Assembly (NCBI GenBank): GCA_016617855.1
Contig: JAECUM010004314.1
Location: forward strand, 61,176-125,175
Reading direction: 5' to 3'
DNA length: 64,000 nt
Source: Megalonaias nervosa
Taxonomy: Eukaryota; Mollusca; Bivalvia; Unionida; Unionidae
Part shown: positions 50,016 through 59,321 of the stretch, piece by piece
Layout: every line of letters begins with the position of its first letter
How positions within the stretch are numbered: the stretch's first letter is position 1
Program-made: the position numbers and the translations under genes
The notes under the pieces: model-generated
Database searches by the model: none
Told to the model about the DNA's origin: nothing
The model's input: only the letters and a program-made list of their open reading frames with translations

Positions 50016-51439
50016 GGGGTCACACTACCAGGCAAAGTGGGCGACTAAGTAGTCTAAAAAATGAAAACGTCACTTTATTCTGTTAGGAAAGCGAAAACAA
50101 CTTTACCCTGTGAGTTTTTTAGATGTACACTGAGTGACCATAGCTTTTAGATGCTCCTCACCTCAATTATTTCTGGTGTTGTGTTGTAGCTCAAGGTGAA
50201 AAGCAGCCATCAAATAGCTGGTGTTGATATCAACTGCACTGACACTTATTCTTGCACATTCACAGGCATGTGTTTTGATAGCTGATTGACCATTCACCCT
50301 TACCCAAATAAGTTATAATAGAGATATATTATATATGGCTCTGGTTAAAGCAAATATCACTGGCCGATTTCCACAAGTTATCATTTGATGATAAAAACAT
50401 ATAAATTTGTATTTCAAAACTTAACAGTATGTAAACAGCAATTTGTGTTTTATTAATAGAATCAGTGATATGTAGATTTAACTGCCATGTGGACATTATT
50501 TTCTTCATAAAATCAGTTTGAAACCATTAGGAAACCTGCCAGGGGGAAATAATGGTGGACATCACTGTGTCTGGGAACTACCGCTCTATTATATTGTTTG
50601 TTTTCATAAACATCTGGGCAAATATATTAAGAAAAATATTAAATTCATAAAAAAACAAAGTCTAAATATTATTTTATGGTAGATTTAGCATAAAAATGGA
50701 ATTATATAGGTGCCAAATGTATGGGACAATGCTGTGTTGTGGAATTTGAGAATTTGCTGCAAGGTCAAAGTTGTTTTCACTCGTTTCTGTGATACTACAG
50801 AAAAAAGCTGTGAAGCATAAATTTGCAATTCTACCAATGGATTGTTGTAACAACAGAAGAATTACGTTAAGAAAACCCCTCTTCCTAAAAATAGATGCAC
50901 TCACATGTTAGTTGTTTCAATCTGGTTGGAAAGAAGGTTTTAGTTCATTCATATACTAACTGTAATTATTCAGAGTGTTATCTATTAAACAGATCAAGTT
51001 TTATTGGCAGCAAAGAAATTGGGAAACACTGGGATAAATAATACAGTATGAAAATACATAAGCATTTGCTCTCATATACATCTTACAGAGATTGTTTCAA
51101 ACAAGTTTACAAATTTTTTTCAATGCCATTATACAGTGAACTTTCATAAAGTAAAAAAAAAATCTTGTTTAAGGGTAGTCACTTAAGCATTTTTAATAAC
51201 TTGCAATTACAAATACTGTAATTTTGTTATTCCTATCAGTTACAATTCAGTACAATGTACAGTGCTCTTTTAAAGTCATATGTCCAAAATATATTGCATA
51301 TGTGTTTATAATGTATATACAACTCAGAAAATTTTTTGCTTGAAAATAAAATATTGCTTAAAATCAATGTTAAATGCAGATATGCATACTGAGAAATAGA
51401 GATCATAATTCAAATAGGAGAATGGAAACACACACACAC

Positions 51440-51491
<52 letters not shown>

Positions 51492-53179
51492 GGGTCAAGC
51501 TAGACTTAAATTTTAGGGAGAAGTGACTTCTCCTTTTGGACAGAACAGGGAGAAGTGGGAGCTAAACAGGGAGAAGTGGAAGCTAAACAGGGAGAAGTGA
51601 GACAAAGCAATAGCTGCATTATCTTATTTTAATTATGTGCTCTATTTCTCAGTATGCTTTTAACAGTTTTAAGCAATGCCTTATTTTAAGTTGAAAAATA
51701 TGTGTTGTATGTTTATTATCAACACATTTTGTACGTGTATAAAAATTATTATATTCATACCCATTCTATTCATACTTGTATATGTGTGTTTGGATTGAGG
51801 TAAATACAGTATTTGGCCATATGACTTAAAAAACACAGCAGAAGCTATACACTGTAATTAATTTTAACTGACAGCAGTAACAAGATTAGAGTCTTGTAAT
51901 TGCAAGTTTGTAAAAATGCTTAATAAACTACCACTTAATTATTTTATTTTCTACAAGTTTTGTTTAAAATTGCAATAAAAAAAATAATTTCTAGCATCCT
52001 TTGAAACAACCCCTAATACGTGTACATAGGAATAAATGCACAAGTGACTTCAAACCATACTCTTCATCCTGATTTCATTGTTCCCGATAAAACATTTACT
52101 GTAACTATTCATAAACAACACAATGAAGCACTAAAGTCGATATATAACTAAACTGGACCCTTTTTTCCCCCAGCCAAAACATTCAAGAACATGTATTGCA
52201 CCATGCAAGTGCATCTATTTTTAGAAAGAGGGTTTTTCTTAATATAACTACTCACTTTCTTGCTTCGTTACAAAAATTCATTAATAGGACTGTATATTTA
52301 TGGTTATCTTATTTGTCTACCTACTGGCAATAATGATATGCATTGGTTAACAAGTATTTGCTTCACTATTATATATATTTTTCGTATTTTCACGAAAATT
52401 AATTACGGTATGTCAGAAAACAACCTTGACCTTGCAGCATTATTACGAATTCCACAACAGAGATTGTCACATGTTTCTGACCTACATTATTAAATATTTA
52501 GGCTAAATCTCCTATCACATAATATTTAAACTTTGTTTTCATTATATTATATATTTTCCTGAACCTATTTGCCCAATTATTTACAAATACAGACGTTTAA
52601 TGAAGTGGTATATCATATGCACAGCGATGTCTGCCATTACAAGTTCATTTACAAGTTCAAACTGATTTTATGCAGAAAAAATATGCAGATACGGCCGCTG
52701 AAATCTCCATTTATAAAAAAAGAAATAAATTAGAAAACGGTCTTCACCAATCATAGTTGTTAAAAGCAAATTACTATCTGCATATTGATGTTTAAATTTC
52801 AAAACAGAATTTGGTATATTTTCATCATACTATGATTCATAGTACAGTAGGCCCAACTTCATGAAATCGAGCAGTGATACCTTGCTCCGGAAAGGGTTAA
52901 TGGTCAGTTAGCTATTAAAACTTGCATGTAAATGTGCAAGAATTTCTTTTGTCACCGTAAGCTGATTGGTATCAACACCACGTAAATACATTTCCCCTTG
53001 GGTTACCACAGTACCAGGACTTACAGTTACAGCGAGGGGGGCATCTCAAAAGTCATAACCTACAGCCATTTTACGTCTGAAAAATCATGAGGGCGAAGTC
53101 GTTTTTGCTTTCCTAACAGAAGGCGAAGATTACATTTCTCAGGCGACTTTTTTGCCCACTTCGCCTGGTAGTGTGACCC

Positions 53180-53181
<2 letters not shown>
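50016..53181. mobile_element. 3.2-kb imperfect palindrome (foldback-like element)
   Basis: The termini are 'ggggtcacactaccaggcaa' and its inverse 'gcctggtagtgtgacccc'. The inverted similarity continues inward almost to the centre near 51.5 kb: 'gctttcctaacagaa' (50.08 against 53.11 kb), 'atgtgcaagaat' (50.25 against 52.93 kb), 'caaactgattttatg' (50.52 against 52.66 kb), 'gcatctatttttag' (50.89 against 52.21 kb) and 'gagaaatagag' (51.39 against 51.64 kb). Each arm is about 1.4-1.5 kb. No transposase is seen. Confidence 0.7.
51433..51488. repeat. (CA)n(TA)n microsatellite at the palindrome centre
   Basis: A short CA run followed by a long TA run, directly before the left arm of the second inverted repeat. 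Confidence 0.9.
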
Positions 53182-53242
<61 letters not shown>

Positions 53243-53301
53243 TTTGCTTGAACTTCTCACTGTTCAGCTCTCACTTCTCCCTGTTCTGTCCAAAAGGAGA
53301 G

Positions 53302-53361
<60 letters not shown>

Positions 53362-53460
53362 TTTGCTTCAACTTCTCACTGTTCAGCTCTCGCTTCTCCC
53401 TGTTCTGTACAAAAGGAGAGGGTAATTTCTCCCTCAAATTCAAGTCTAGCTTGACCCCAG
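51489..53460. repeat. second inverted repeat interleaved with the palindrome
   Basis: 'caggggtcaagctagactt' at 51489 and its inverse 'aagtctagcttgaccccag' at 53460 carry further inverted blocks ('cttttggacagaacaggga' and 'tccctgttctgtacaaaag'). The right arm is present one and a half times around (TA)n tracts (53240-53305 and 53359-53460). These look like the ends of a separate CAGGGG-type DNA transposon. Confidence 0.55.
53183..53358. repeat. two (TA)n tracts flanking a 66-bp duplicate
   Basis: TA runs at 53183-53239 and 53306-53358 separate two copies of 'cactttgcttsaacttctca...'. Open frames here are Tyr-Ile artefacts. Confidence 0.9.
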
Positions 53461-54031
53461 TATCAATATCAAAATCTAAAACATACAAAACTATTAGAAA
53501 TATATTATGCAATATAATTAAACTGTCTATTCATTCACAAATGTAAGCAAACATAGCATGGCAACCATGCAAAACAAGGTGTTGGGGGGGGATGTTTTTT
53601 ACTTTAAGCAATCTTGTTATTGTGAATTAACAGCAACAAAAAGCAGTGACATAATACACGTATCTATTTTGTTCTAATTTTGGCCAGAAATATACGAACT
53701 TGTTTGAATTTACATAATGGAACAAGTTCGTCCTGATGAATGACGTAAGAAGAATATTACGTAAAATTATAAGCAAAAAAATCAGCTTTTTAATCTATAT
53801 GAACGGGAATAACTACACAAAATGGCATGTATGCTCCACTTTTTTCTTCATTAAATAATATTGCACGTGGTCCGAATTCGGCTGGCATTTGGTTTTAACC
53901 AGTCTGAAATTTAGTTTGAATCGAACATGGATCTGAATCCACTAGCATTGCGAAAACAGGTAACGCACGGAAATAAAAGCCAGTGGAAAATTTTCTAACA
54001 CATGAATTACAAAAAAAAAAAAAAGACAAAC

Positions 54032-54073
54032 CCGCAGAGGTCTTTGTGCACTGACAGAAAAGGTTCGGTACAT
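54032..54073 (-). CDS. STOML2: candidate first coding exon of STOML2
   Basis: On the minus strand an ATG at 54073 opens MYRTFSVSAQRPLR, a short Arg-containing, acid-free sequence of the kind that starts mitochondrial presequences. It ends at a possible donor (CGG|GTTTGT) in phase 0, as exon 2 requires. A CCGGAAGT ETS/GABP motif lies about 100 bp upstream, common for nuclear genes of mitochondrial proteins. The donor is weak and the exon is short. An alternative is the ATG at 54308 (MSCFKLGNLIK, donor GTTGCA). RNA evidence would decide. Confidence 0.33.
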
Positions 54074-54170
54074 CTTCTGAGAATATATAATGTAATTAAA
54101 TCTTGTTGTCTGTCAGCCGACTATAATACCGGTACTTGCAATGTCCCCCACGAGTTTCTTCAGGGTGAAA

Positions 54171-54178
54171 ACTTCCGG
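54171..54178 (-). promoter_or_regulatory. ETS/GABP-like motif, putative STOML2 promoter
   Basis: The minus strand reads CCGGAAGT, the ETS/GABP core typical of promoters of nuclear-encoded mitochondrial proteins. The surrounding 54.0-54.4 kb has noticeably more CpG than the introns. This placement of the promoter is inferred. Confidence 0.3.
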
Positions 54179-54959
54179 TTGTGCAGGACGTGCTTAAAGA
54201 CCGATAAGAGGCACAAAAGGACGAAAAGGGACGAAAAGAGTGCGCATTTTGACACCCCACCCCCAATTGTGCAACCTTAATCAGATTACCCAACTTGAAA
54301 CAGGACATTGCCAAGAAGAGTTATATGTTACAAATCGACGAGCTATATGTTACAAATCGATACCACTTTAGGCTTCAGGTTTTGTCAATGATACGTTAAA
54401 ATCCATGAAAGGACAAACCGTTCAACAGAGAATGCTTGAAACTCGATTTGTAAAGTAAAATGCATGAAAACGGGCTTGTTTGGAGACTGCCTGTCAGTTA
54501 GACTAACATTAGACCTAAACTGCTTAACTTGGACTACAGGTACCTTCAGAGGTTAGGAGAGGCCTGGGCCACTTAGATTGCTTGAAACCCCTAGGCCCTG
54601 GTTATATTGAAATTTAGAATGCCAAAATAAATCCATGTAATTTACTATATTGTTGCGGATATCTGCAATATCAGTATAATTTATTTAATTTATAATATAG
54701 TTTTATTTAAATCATTTGGGTTTATGATATTTGTATTTCAATTCTTTAATTCAGTGGCTGGCTAGCACTATAGTAAAGTGCATGTGGGAATATCACTCAT
54801 AAACCAAGACCAATCGCTAAGGTCAAGTCAACAACTATTTAGGTCTAATAAGCCATGTATTAATTTGAATGGAGGTCACATAAACTTCACGTGAAAGTAG
54901 GAGTGCATTTGCCCTGTAGAGCTCTCATGCACACCCTAATTGTTGGTGCAATAGTTTCA

Positions 54960-55620
54960 GAAAGTCAGAACATGACTGTTTGGGTTAATTTTAAATAATA
55001 CGATTCAATTGTTTGAGAATATTTAAGTGAATCAGATTTTGTTGATTTGATGCGCATATAGAGACTATATAATGAGAATACACGCATCACGTATTGTATT
55101 CTTCAGTTTTTGCCAGTTCTGTAAGAGTCTTGAGAAGAAATAATTGTTTATTTATAATATTTGTTCGTTGGATTTAGCAATGTGGAAAATTATATTTTTA
55201 ATTTAAACAGTCAGTACCTATTGGATAATGTGAATTTATTTAAGGCCTTGAATATTTAAATAATTCTATTGGATTATGTGAAACTTTCAACGTCATCAGT
55301 GATATCTACGTTCACGGGATCACATTGAAGCAAAAACATTTGGATTTAGAACTGTGATACTTCAGTAGTGCTAACACGATAACACAAAACACATTAGAAC
55401 CTTCATTTAGAATACCTTTGGGCATTTTTCTGGATTAGTGTCAAATTGATAGTATAGTTTAAGATATTCTAGGATTTTTTACAGAGTATATAGTGTGGTG
55501 CCTATAAATTTAGGAAGAAAGTCAGTGACTTAAAATACAGTACCTATGCTCCTTGGTGGCAATATAGGATTAATTTTGTTATAGTAATATTTTAGGAGTA
55601 TGTTGACAGAATTATCCATA
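54960..55620 (+). mobile_element. diverged LTR-like/leader sequence before gypsy remains
   Basis: Loose similarity to the LTR-like family (the 'gaatacctttgggcatttttctgg' and 'attctaggatttttta' blocks) directly precedes broken gypsy pol sequence. It could be that element's old 5' LTR or leader. 54.35-54.95 kb shows nothing recognisable. Confidence 0.3.
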
Positions 55621-55639
55621 CAAATTATTAAATTACTTT

Positions 55640-56938
55640 AGTAGTACCTGCCCTACACTCGAACATTTTAATGAAGACGAAAAATCGGATAGTGGAGACT
55701 TCGAAGTGAGTAAGCTTTGCAGTTCTGAAATTCTGGACAATCTGGACCAGAAACTGTCGCATCTGCTGCCACAAGAGATGAGCGAACTGAAACAGTTACT
55801 ATAAGCATATGAACACTTATTTCCAGATATTCCAACACGAATAAATAAGATCTTCCACGACGCTGAAATAGTGAATTCAACGCCTGTAAAGCAACATCCT
55901 TACAGGATGAATCTTCTCAAACAAGACTATTTGAAGAGTCCGTCCAGTATTTACTGGAGAATGACTATATCAAACCAAGTAAAAGTGGCTGGAGTCCACA
56001 TTGTATTCAAGTGCCGAAACCAAATTAGACTTTCCGTATGTGTACTGACTACACACGATTAAACAACGTCACTAAGACAGATTCATTTCCAGTTCCTAGA
56101 ATCCATGACTGTATTGACAGGTTTAGAAATGCCAAGAACGCCACTAAGTTTGACATCTGCAAGGGAATCTGAAAATTTCAGAATTCGTGACTCTAGATGG
56201 ACTTTAGCAATGTAAAGTCATGCTATTTGGGATGAATAGTTCCACAAGTTCATCCCAACGTTTGATGAATATGATAATATACGGAGTAGGAAATTGTGAC
56301 GTTTATATTGAGAACGTCTACAACAACACCTTGAAGGACCACGTGGAAACCAGTCGAAAATTTTTCGAAAGGCTCAGCGAAGCAAATCTAACAATCAGCT
56401 TGAGTAAAAGTTACTTTTGCCATGCCTGTGCTATATAATAGGACATGTTGTAGGATATGGTCAAATAAAAACTTTTAGAAGTTAAGGTTAAGGCTAGTTA
56501 CGAGTTTCCTGTGCCCATCAGTAAGAAGCAAATGGTGCAAAGTTTAGGTATGGCTGGTTGTTATCGGAAATTTTCCTCTAATGTTTCCATGATTGCTTAA
56601 CCCCTGATGAATTTCCTAAGTGAGAAGACCAAGTTTCACTGATCAGATAAATGTCAGGTGTCTTTTGATAAGTTAAAGACTCTACTGAAAAGTGCACAGT
56701 TCATTTAGCTCCAGATTTCACTAAATCATTCAATATGTATTTAGATGCAAGTGACGTAGGGGTTGGTGGAGTACTGTCACAGGAAGACAGTGATGGTGTG
56801 GAGTGTCCAGTGTGTTACTTTTTATCAAAACCAAATATTCCTTCTCTGTCATGGAATAATATCACTGGTCTTTATCCAACGTCCTTGAAAAGTAGCACAC
56901 TGGATGAACCACACCATAGCTGTCAGTTTTCGGATTAG
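55640..56938 (+). pseudogene. dead Ty3/gypsy pol (reverse transcriptase and RNase H)
   Basis: In several frames the plus strand encodes recognisable gypsy pol: an RT start with CTDYTRLNNVTKTDSFPVPR (about 56042-56100), a region after the altered catalytic box (VYIENVY where YIDD is expected, about 56303-56323), HVETSRKFFERLSEANLTIS (about 56340-56400) and an RNase H start MYLDASDVGVGGVLSQE (from 56735). There are many frameshifts and stops, the catalytic aspartates are lost and integrase is absent. It is an inert fossil. Confidence 0.8.
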
Positions 56939-56989
56939 TAGTAGTAATGTGGGATACTAAAGCGACACGTAGACGTCTGTGTTAAATTT

Positions 56990-57200
56990 GGGGGGGGTTG
57001 TACTGTGGCGACAAGGGGAATTTAACATTGGGACTATTGGGACTGTATAGCGACAACAAATATTGGGACTGTTTAGCACAAGGGAAATGGAACAGGGGTG
57101 ACGTTAAGGTACTGCACATTGGCAACAATGTTGCAAGCGGCTGACCTCAATCGGGTGAAACAGTAGCAGCGGGAAAAAGCTATAACGCCTGGAGGTGCAG
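56990..57200 (+). mobile_element. gypsy polypurine tract and start of 3' LTR
   Basis: A G-run (about 56990-56997) is followed by TGTACTGTGGCGACA at 56999, the usual polypurine tract plus LTR start. The LTR end is not clear; the boundary with the Polinton lies somewhere between here and 57.3 kb. 57200-57300 shows nothing recognisable. Confidence 0.45.
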
Positions 57201-57320
57201 GAACCCGTACCGTTCATATAAAAAACACATAGATTGATGAACATCAATATATCAAATCAAAACATCGACTAAAATATTTTTAGGCAAGAGAGAATAGATA
57301 TCTTTTCGAGACATATGAGT

Positions 57321-57336
57321 GGCCCTGAAAAGGGCC
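57321..57336 (-). terminator. histone-type 3' stem-loop, gene 1
   Basis: The minus strand reads GGCCCTTTTCAGGGCC: a perfect 6-bp stem with the 4-nt loop TTTC, the geometry and loop of replication-dependent histone mRNAs (consensus GGCTCTTTTCAGAGCC). The purine element CGAAAAGATA follows 12 nt later (57299-57308). Confidence 0.7.
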
Positions 57337-57352
57337 GTTTAACTTTCTTCTT

Positions 57353-57738
57353 TTACTTCTCTCCTCCCTGCTTTTTCTCCACCAGCGCATTATTTTCTCC
57401 ATCATCTTCTTCTTTTTCTTCTCCTTTTCATTCTCCTCCTATTCCTTCTTCTCCTTTGTCTGCTCTTTCTTCCTCTTCTCATTCTCCTCTTCTTTTTCCA
57501 TCTTCTCGTTCCATCTTCTCATCTCTTCTTTTTCCTCTTTCTACTCCTTCTCCTCCTTTTCCTGTTTATTTAATTCCTTTAATATTGCTTTCCCTCTCTT
57601 CAAATTATGCATCTCCATGCACAACCTGTGAGGACTATAAGCCCCATACTGCATTCTCACCAACATTTCCTCCACCACGCCTATAGTATCCACCGCCTCT
57701 TGCAATTGTATCATCTTCTCAAAATAGTTGCTGGCCAT
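57353..57738 (-). CDS. Polinton small gene 1 (histone-type 3' end), broken tail
   Basis: The ATG at 57738 opens a 65-residue frame (MASNYFEKMIQLQEAVDTIG at the start, NLKRGKAILKELNKQEKEEK near the end), stopping at a TAG at 57541. Beyond that stop the strand is almost pure purine and codes a Glu/Lys-rich tail with further breaks, to a TAA near 57353 in another frame. The two amphipathic helices in the first 60 residues resemble those of small gene 3. It is not a histone and I do not recognise a known family. A TATA box lies at 57779-57786. A 16-nt stem-loop follows at 57321-57336. Confidence 0.55.
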
Positions 57739-57765
57739 TTTTTATTCAGTGTTGAATGGCGCTCA

Positions 57766-57817
57766 TGACGAACGCTGTTTTATATCTCTGAAGTACGGAC
57801 GTGAAGGAAAACACCCC
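57766..57817 (-). promoter_or_regulatory. core promoter of small gene 1
   Basis: On the minus strand a conserved block (GTGTTTTCCTTCACGTCC, then GTACTTCAGA) is followed by the TATA box GATATAAAAC and the start-site block GCGTTCGTCA. The same order and sequence recur at gene 2. Confidence 0.6.
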
Positions 57818-58073
57818 TCTCACCAACTACCCATATCACCTACCAAACAATCCACAGTGATGAGAGTGCTAACCTAAATACATTTTTATACAAAACAACA
57901 CATTAATACTAACAAAACCGCTATACTTTCAATGAATACAAAGTAGAGAAGGATAGTTTTTATCTACAAAACACACCATTACCTACAATCACATCAGGGA
58001 AGGAGTCAGTCTTTATAATCATACTACTTCACATTCACAAATATTATTTAGTTAAGGGACAAGGGGTTTGTTA

Positions 58074-58076
<3 letters not shown>

Positions 58077-58121
<45 letters not shown>
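58077..58121. repeat. (CA)n microsatellite
   Basis: It lies between the third and second small Polinton genes, downstream of the gene-2 stem-loop. Confidence 0.95.
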
Positions 58122-58124
<3 letters not shown>

Positions 58125-58225
58125 CGTACGCGCACGCACACAAGCACAAACACAAATACAGACACACACACAATAATTACATTTTTCTGCAACTTGATCA
58201 GTCTCTCTTTTCTAGAGATCTGGTT

Positions 58226-58241
58226 AGCCCTGAGATGGGCT
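58226..58241 (-). terminator. histone-type 3' stem-loop, gene 2
   Basis: The minus strand reads AGCCCATCTCAGGGCT: five pairs plus an A-A closing mismatch around a TCTC loop. The purine element AGAAAAGAGAGAC follows 12 nt later (58201-58213), close to the histone downstream element bound by U7 snRNP. A run of A precedes the stem on this strand. Confidence 0.65.
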
Positions 58242-58274
58242 GTTTTTTTTTTTTCCAACTCCAGATACACTTGG

Positions 58275-58502
58275 TTAATGGTTACATCTCCAAGGCCGGG
58301 CACCACAGACACATATCCTACTCCAGTCATTGTCCCGATTCACAGTTGTGGTTGGGAGAGCAGAGGCAGCTTGATTGGCTTCAGTACCCCAATCATCAGT
58401 TTCTGGGATTCTGAAGACTTGTTCCATCTGCCTTCTTCTTCTATTCCACACCCGTAGATGCTGTGCTTGTCGTGGCTCTTGCTGTCCTTCCAACTCCTCC
58501 TC

Positions 58503-58588
<86 letters not shown>

Positions 58589-58884
58589 GGAACAGCGGCT
58601 CTTGGTACTAGTGGTAGAGGTTGTGGCTGTGGTTCACGTGGCGGTGGCGTCCTCACCTCAGGCTTGACCTCAAACAAAGGCCGAAGTATGAGGTGAAGCA
58701 GGATCCTTTCCTTCTCCTCTTCCTTCTTCTTTTCTTCCTCCTCCTCCTCTTCTTCTTCTTCTTCTTCTTCTTCTTCTTCTATTCTGGCACTTTCTGCTAT
58801 GGCCTCCATAGCCAGCTCGTCTAGAATGCGCCTGGCATACTCTAGGTGCATTTGGAGTTCAAGACGATTACTTACTCTGCTCAT
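58275..58884 (-). CDS. Polinton small gene 2 (histone-type 3' end), with microsatellites in the frame
   Basis: The ATG at 58884 opens 147 residues. A helical N-terminus (LELQMHLEYARRILDELAME) is followed by a Glu run from (TTC)n at 58736-58780, a Pro-rich middle (PPPREPQPQPLPLVPR) and an Arg-Glu run from (CT)n at 58507-58586. The frame ends at 58441. A second frame from about 58500 continues as an uninterrupted basic/aromatic tail (HLRVWNRRRRQMEQVFRIPE) to a TAA at 58275, 34 nt before the stem-loop. The most likely reading is that CT-repeat slippage has shifted the frame. Function is unknown. Confidence 0.55.
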
Positions 58885-58921
58885 CTTCTATTTTGTCTCG
58901 TTCACGATGGGGTAGCCAGAC

Positions 58922-58975
58922 TGACGAACGCATAGATTTATTTGTCTCAAGTACGGACGTGAATGAAAACACCCC
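58922..58975 (-). promoter_or_regulatory. core promoter of small gene 2
   Basis: Aligned with the gene 1 promoter: GTGTTTTCATTCACGTCC, GTACTTGAGA, the TATA-like CAAATAAATC and GCGTTCGTCAGTC, the last with an initiator-like TCAGTC. Confidence 0.6.
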
Positions 58976-59277
58976 CTTACACCAAAACTAACAACAACCA
59001 CTCGACCATCAATCACAGGGAACGCGCGGACCTAAAAGAAACACTTACGTTCACTTTTTCACCTACAGACAAACACACACTATCTTACAACTCAAGGAAA
59101 CAAAGTGTTTATAGACCCTCTTCTATTTTTACTTACAATCACACGTACACTATCTTGCAAAACCAGAGAAACGAAGTGTTTATAGAAACTCTTCTATTTT
59201 TTTAACCTTCCAACACACAAAGACATACAAATATTTTGTCAATTTCACTAGTATCTCTTTTTTAGATTGTTGGAGGT

Positions 59278-59293
59278 AACCCTGAAAAGGGCT
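59278..59293 (-). terminator. histone-type 3' stem-loop, gene 3
   Basis: The minus strand reads AGCCCTTTTCAGGGTT: a 6-bp stem with one G-T pair around TTTC. The purine element CTAAAAAAGAGATAC follows 12 nt later (59251-59265). Confidence 0.65.
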
Positions 59294-59321
59294 GTTTTGT
59301 TGACGGGGTTATGGCAATCTT

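Larger units (their letters stand above)
46107..54031 (-). other. putative STOML2 intron 1 (7.9 kb), transposon-rich
   Basis: It holds an LTR-like copy (46.3-46.86 kb), two SINE copies (47.21 and 48.46 kb), a hAT-like remnant (49.0-49.97 kb), a 3.2-kb palindromic element (50.02-53.18 kb) with an interleaved inverted repeat ending at 53.46 kb, and a Tigger-like fragment (53.63-53.83 kb). The intron assignment depends on the candidate exon 1. Confidence 0.45.

Noticed and set aside
53152..53512. Open frames rich in Tyr-Ile on both strands
   Set aside because: They are translations of (TA)n microsatellites and inverted-repeat arms.
54096..54314. 72-residue frame as the whole STOML2 N-terminus
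   Set aside because: The first codon is TTG, not ATG, and the sequence beyond about residue 13 does not resemble the family; only the short ATG-started part remains as an alternative exon 1.
57321..57336. The hairpin as a bacterial rho-independent terminator
   Set aside because: The setting is eukaryotic; the stem and loop sizes and the downstream purine element match histone mRNA ends instead.
57315..57686. Plus-strand Ser/Pro/Phe-rich open frame of 123 residues
   Set aside because: It is the antisense of the purine-rich tail of Polinton small gene 1; the promoter and 3' signals are on the minus strand.
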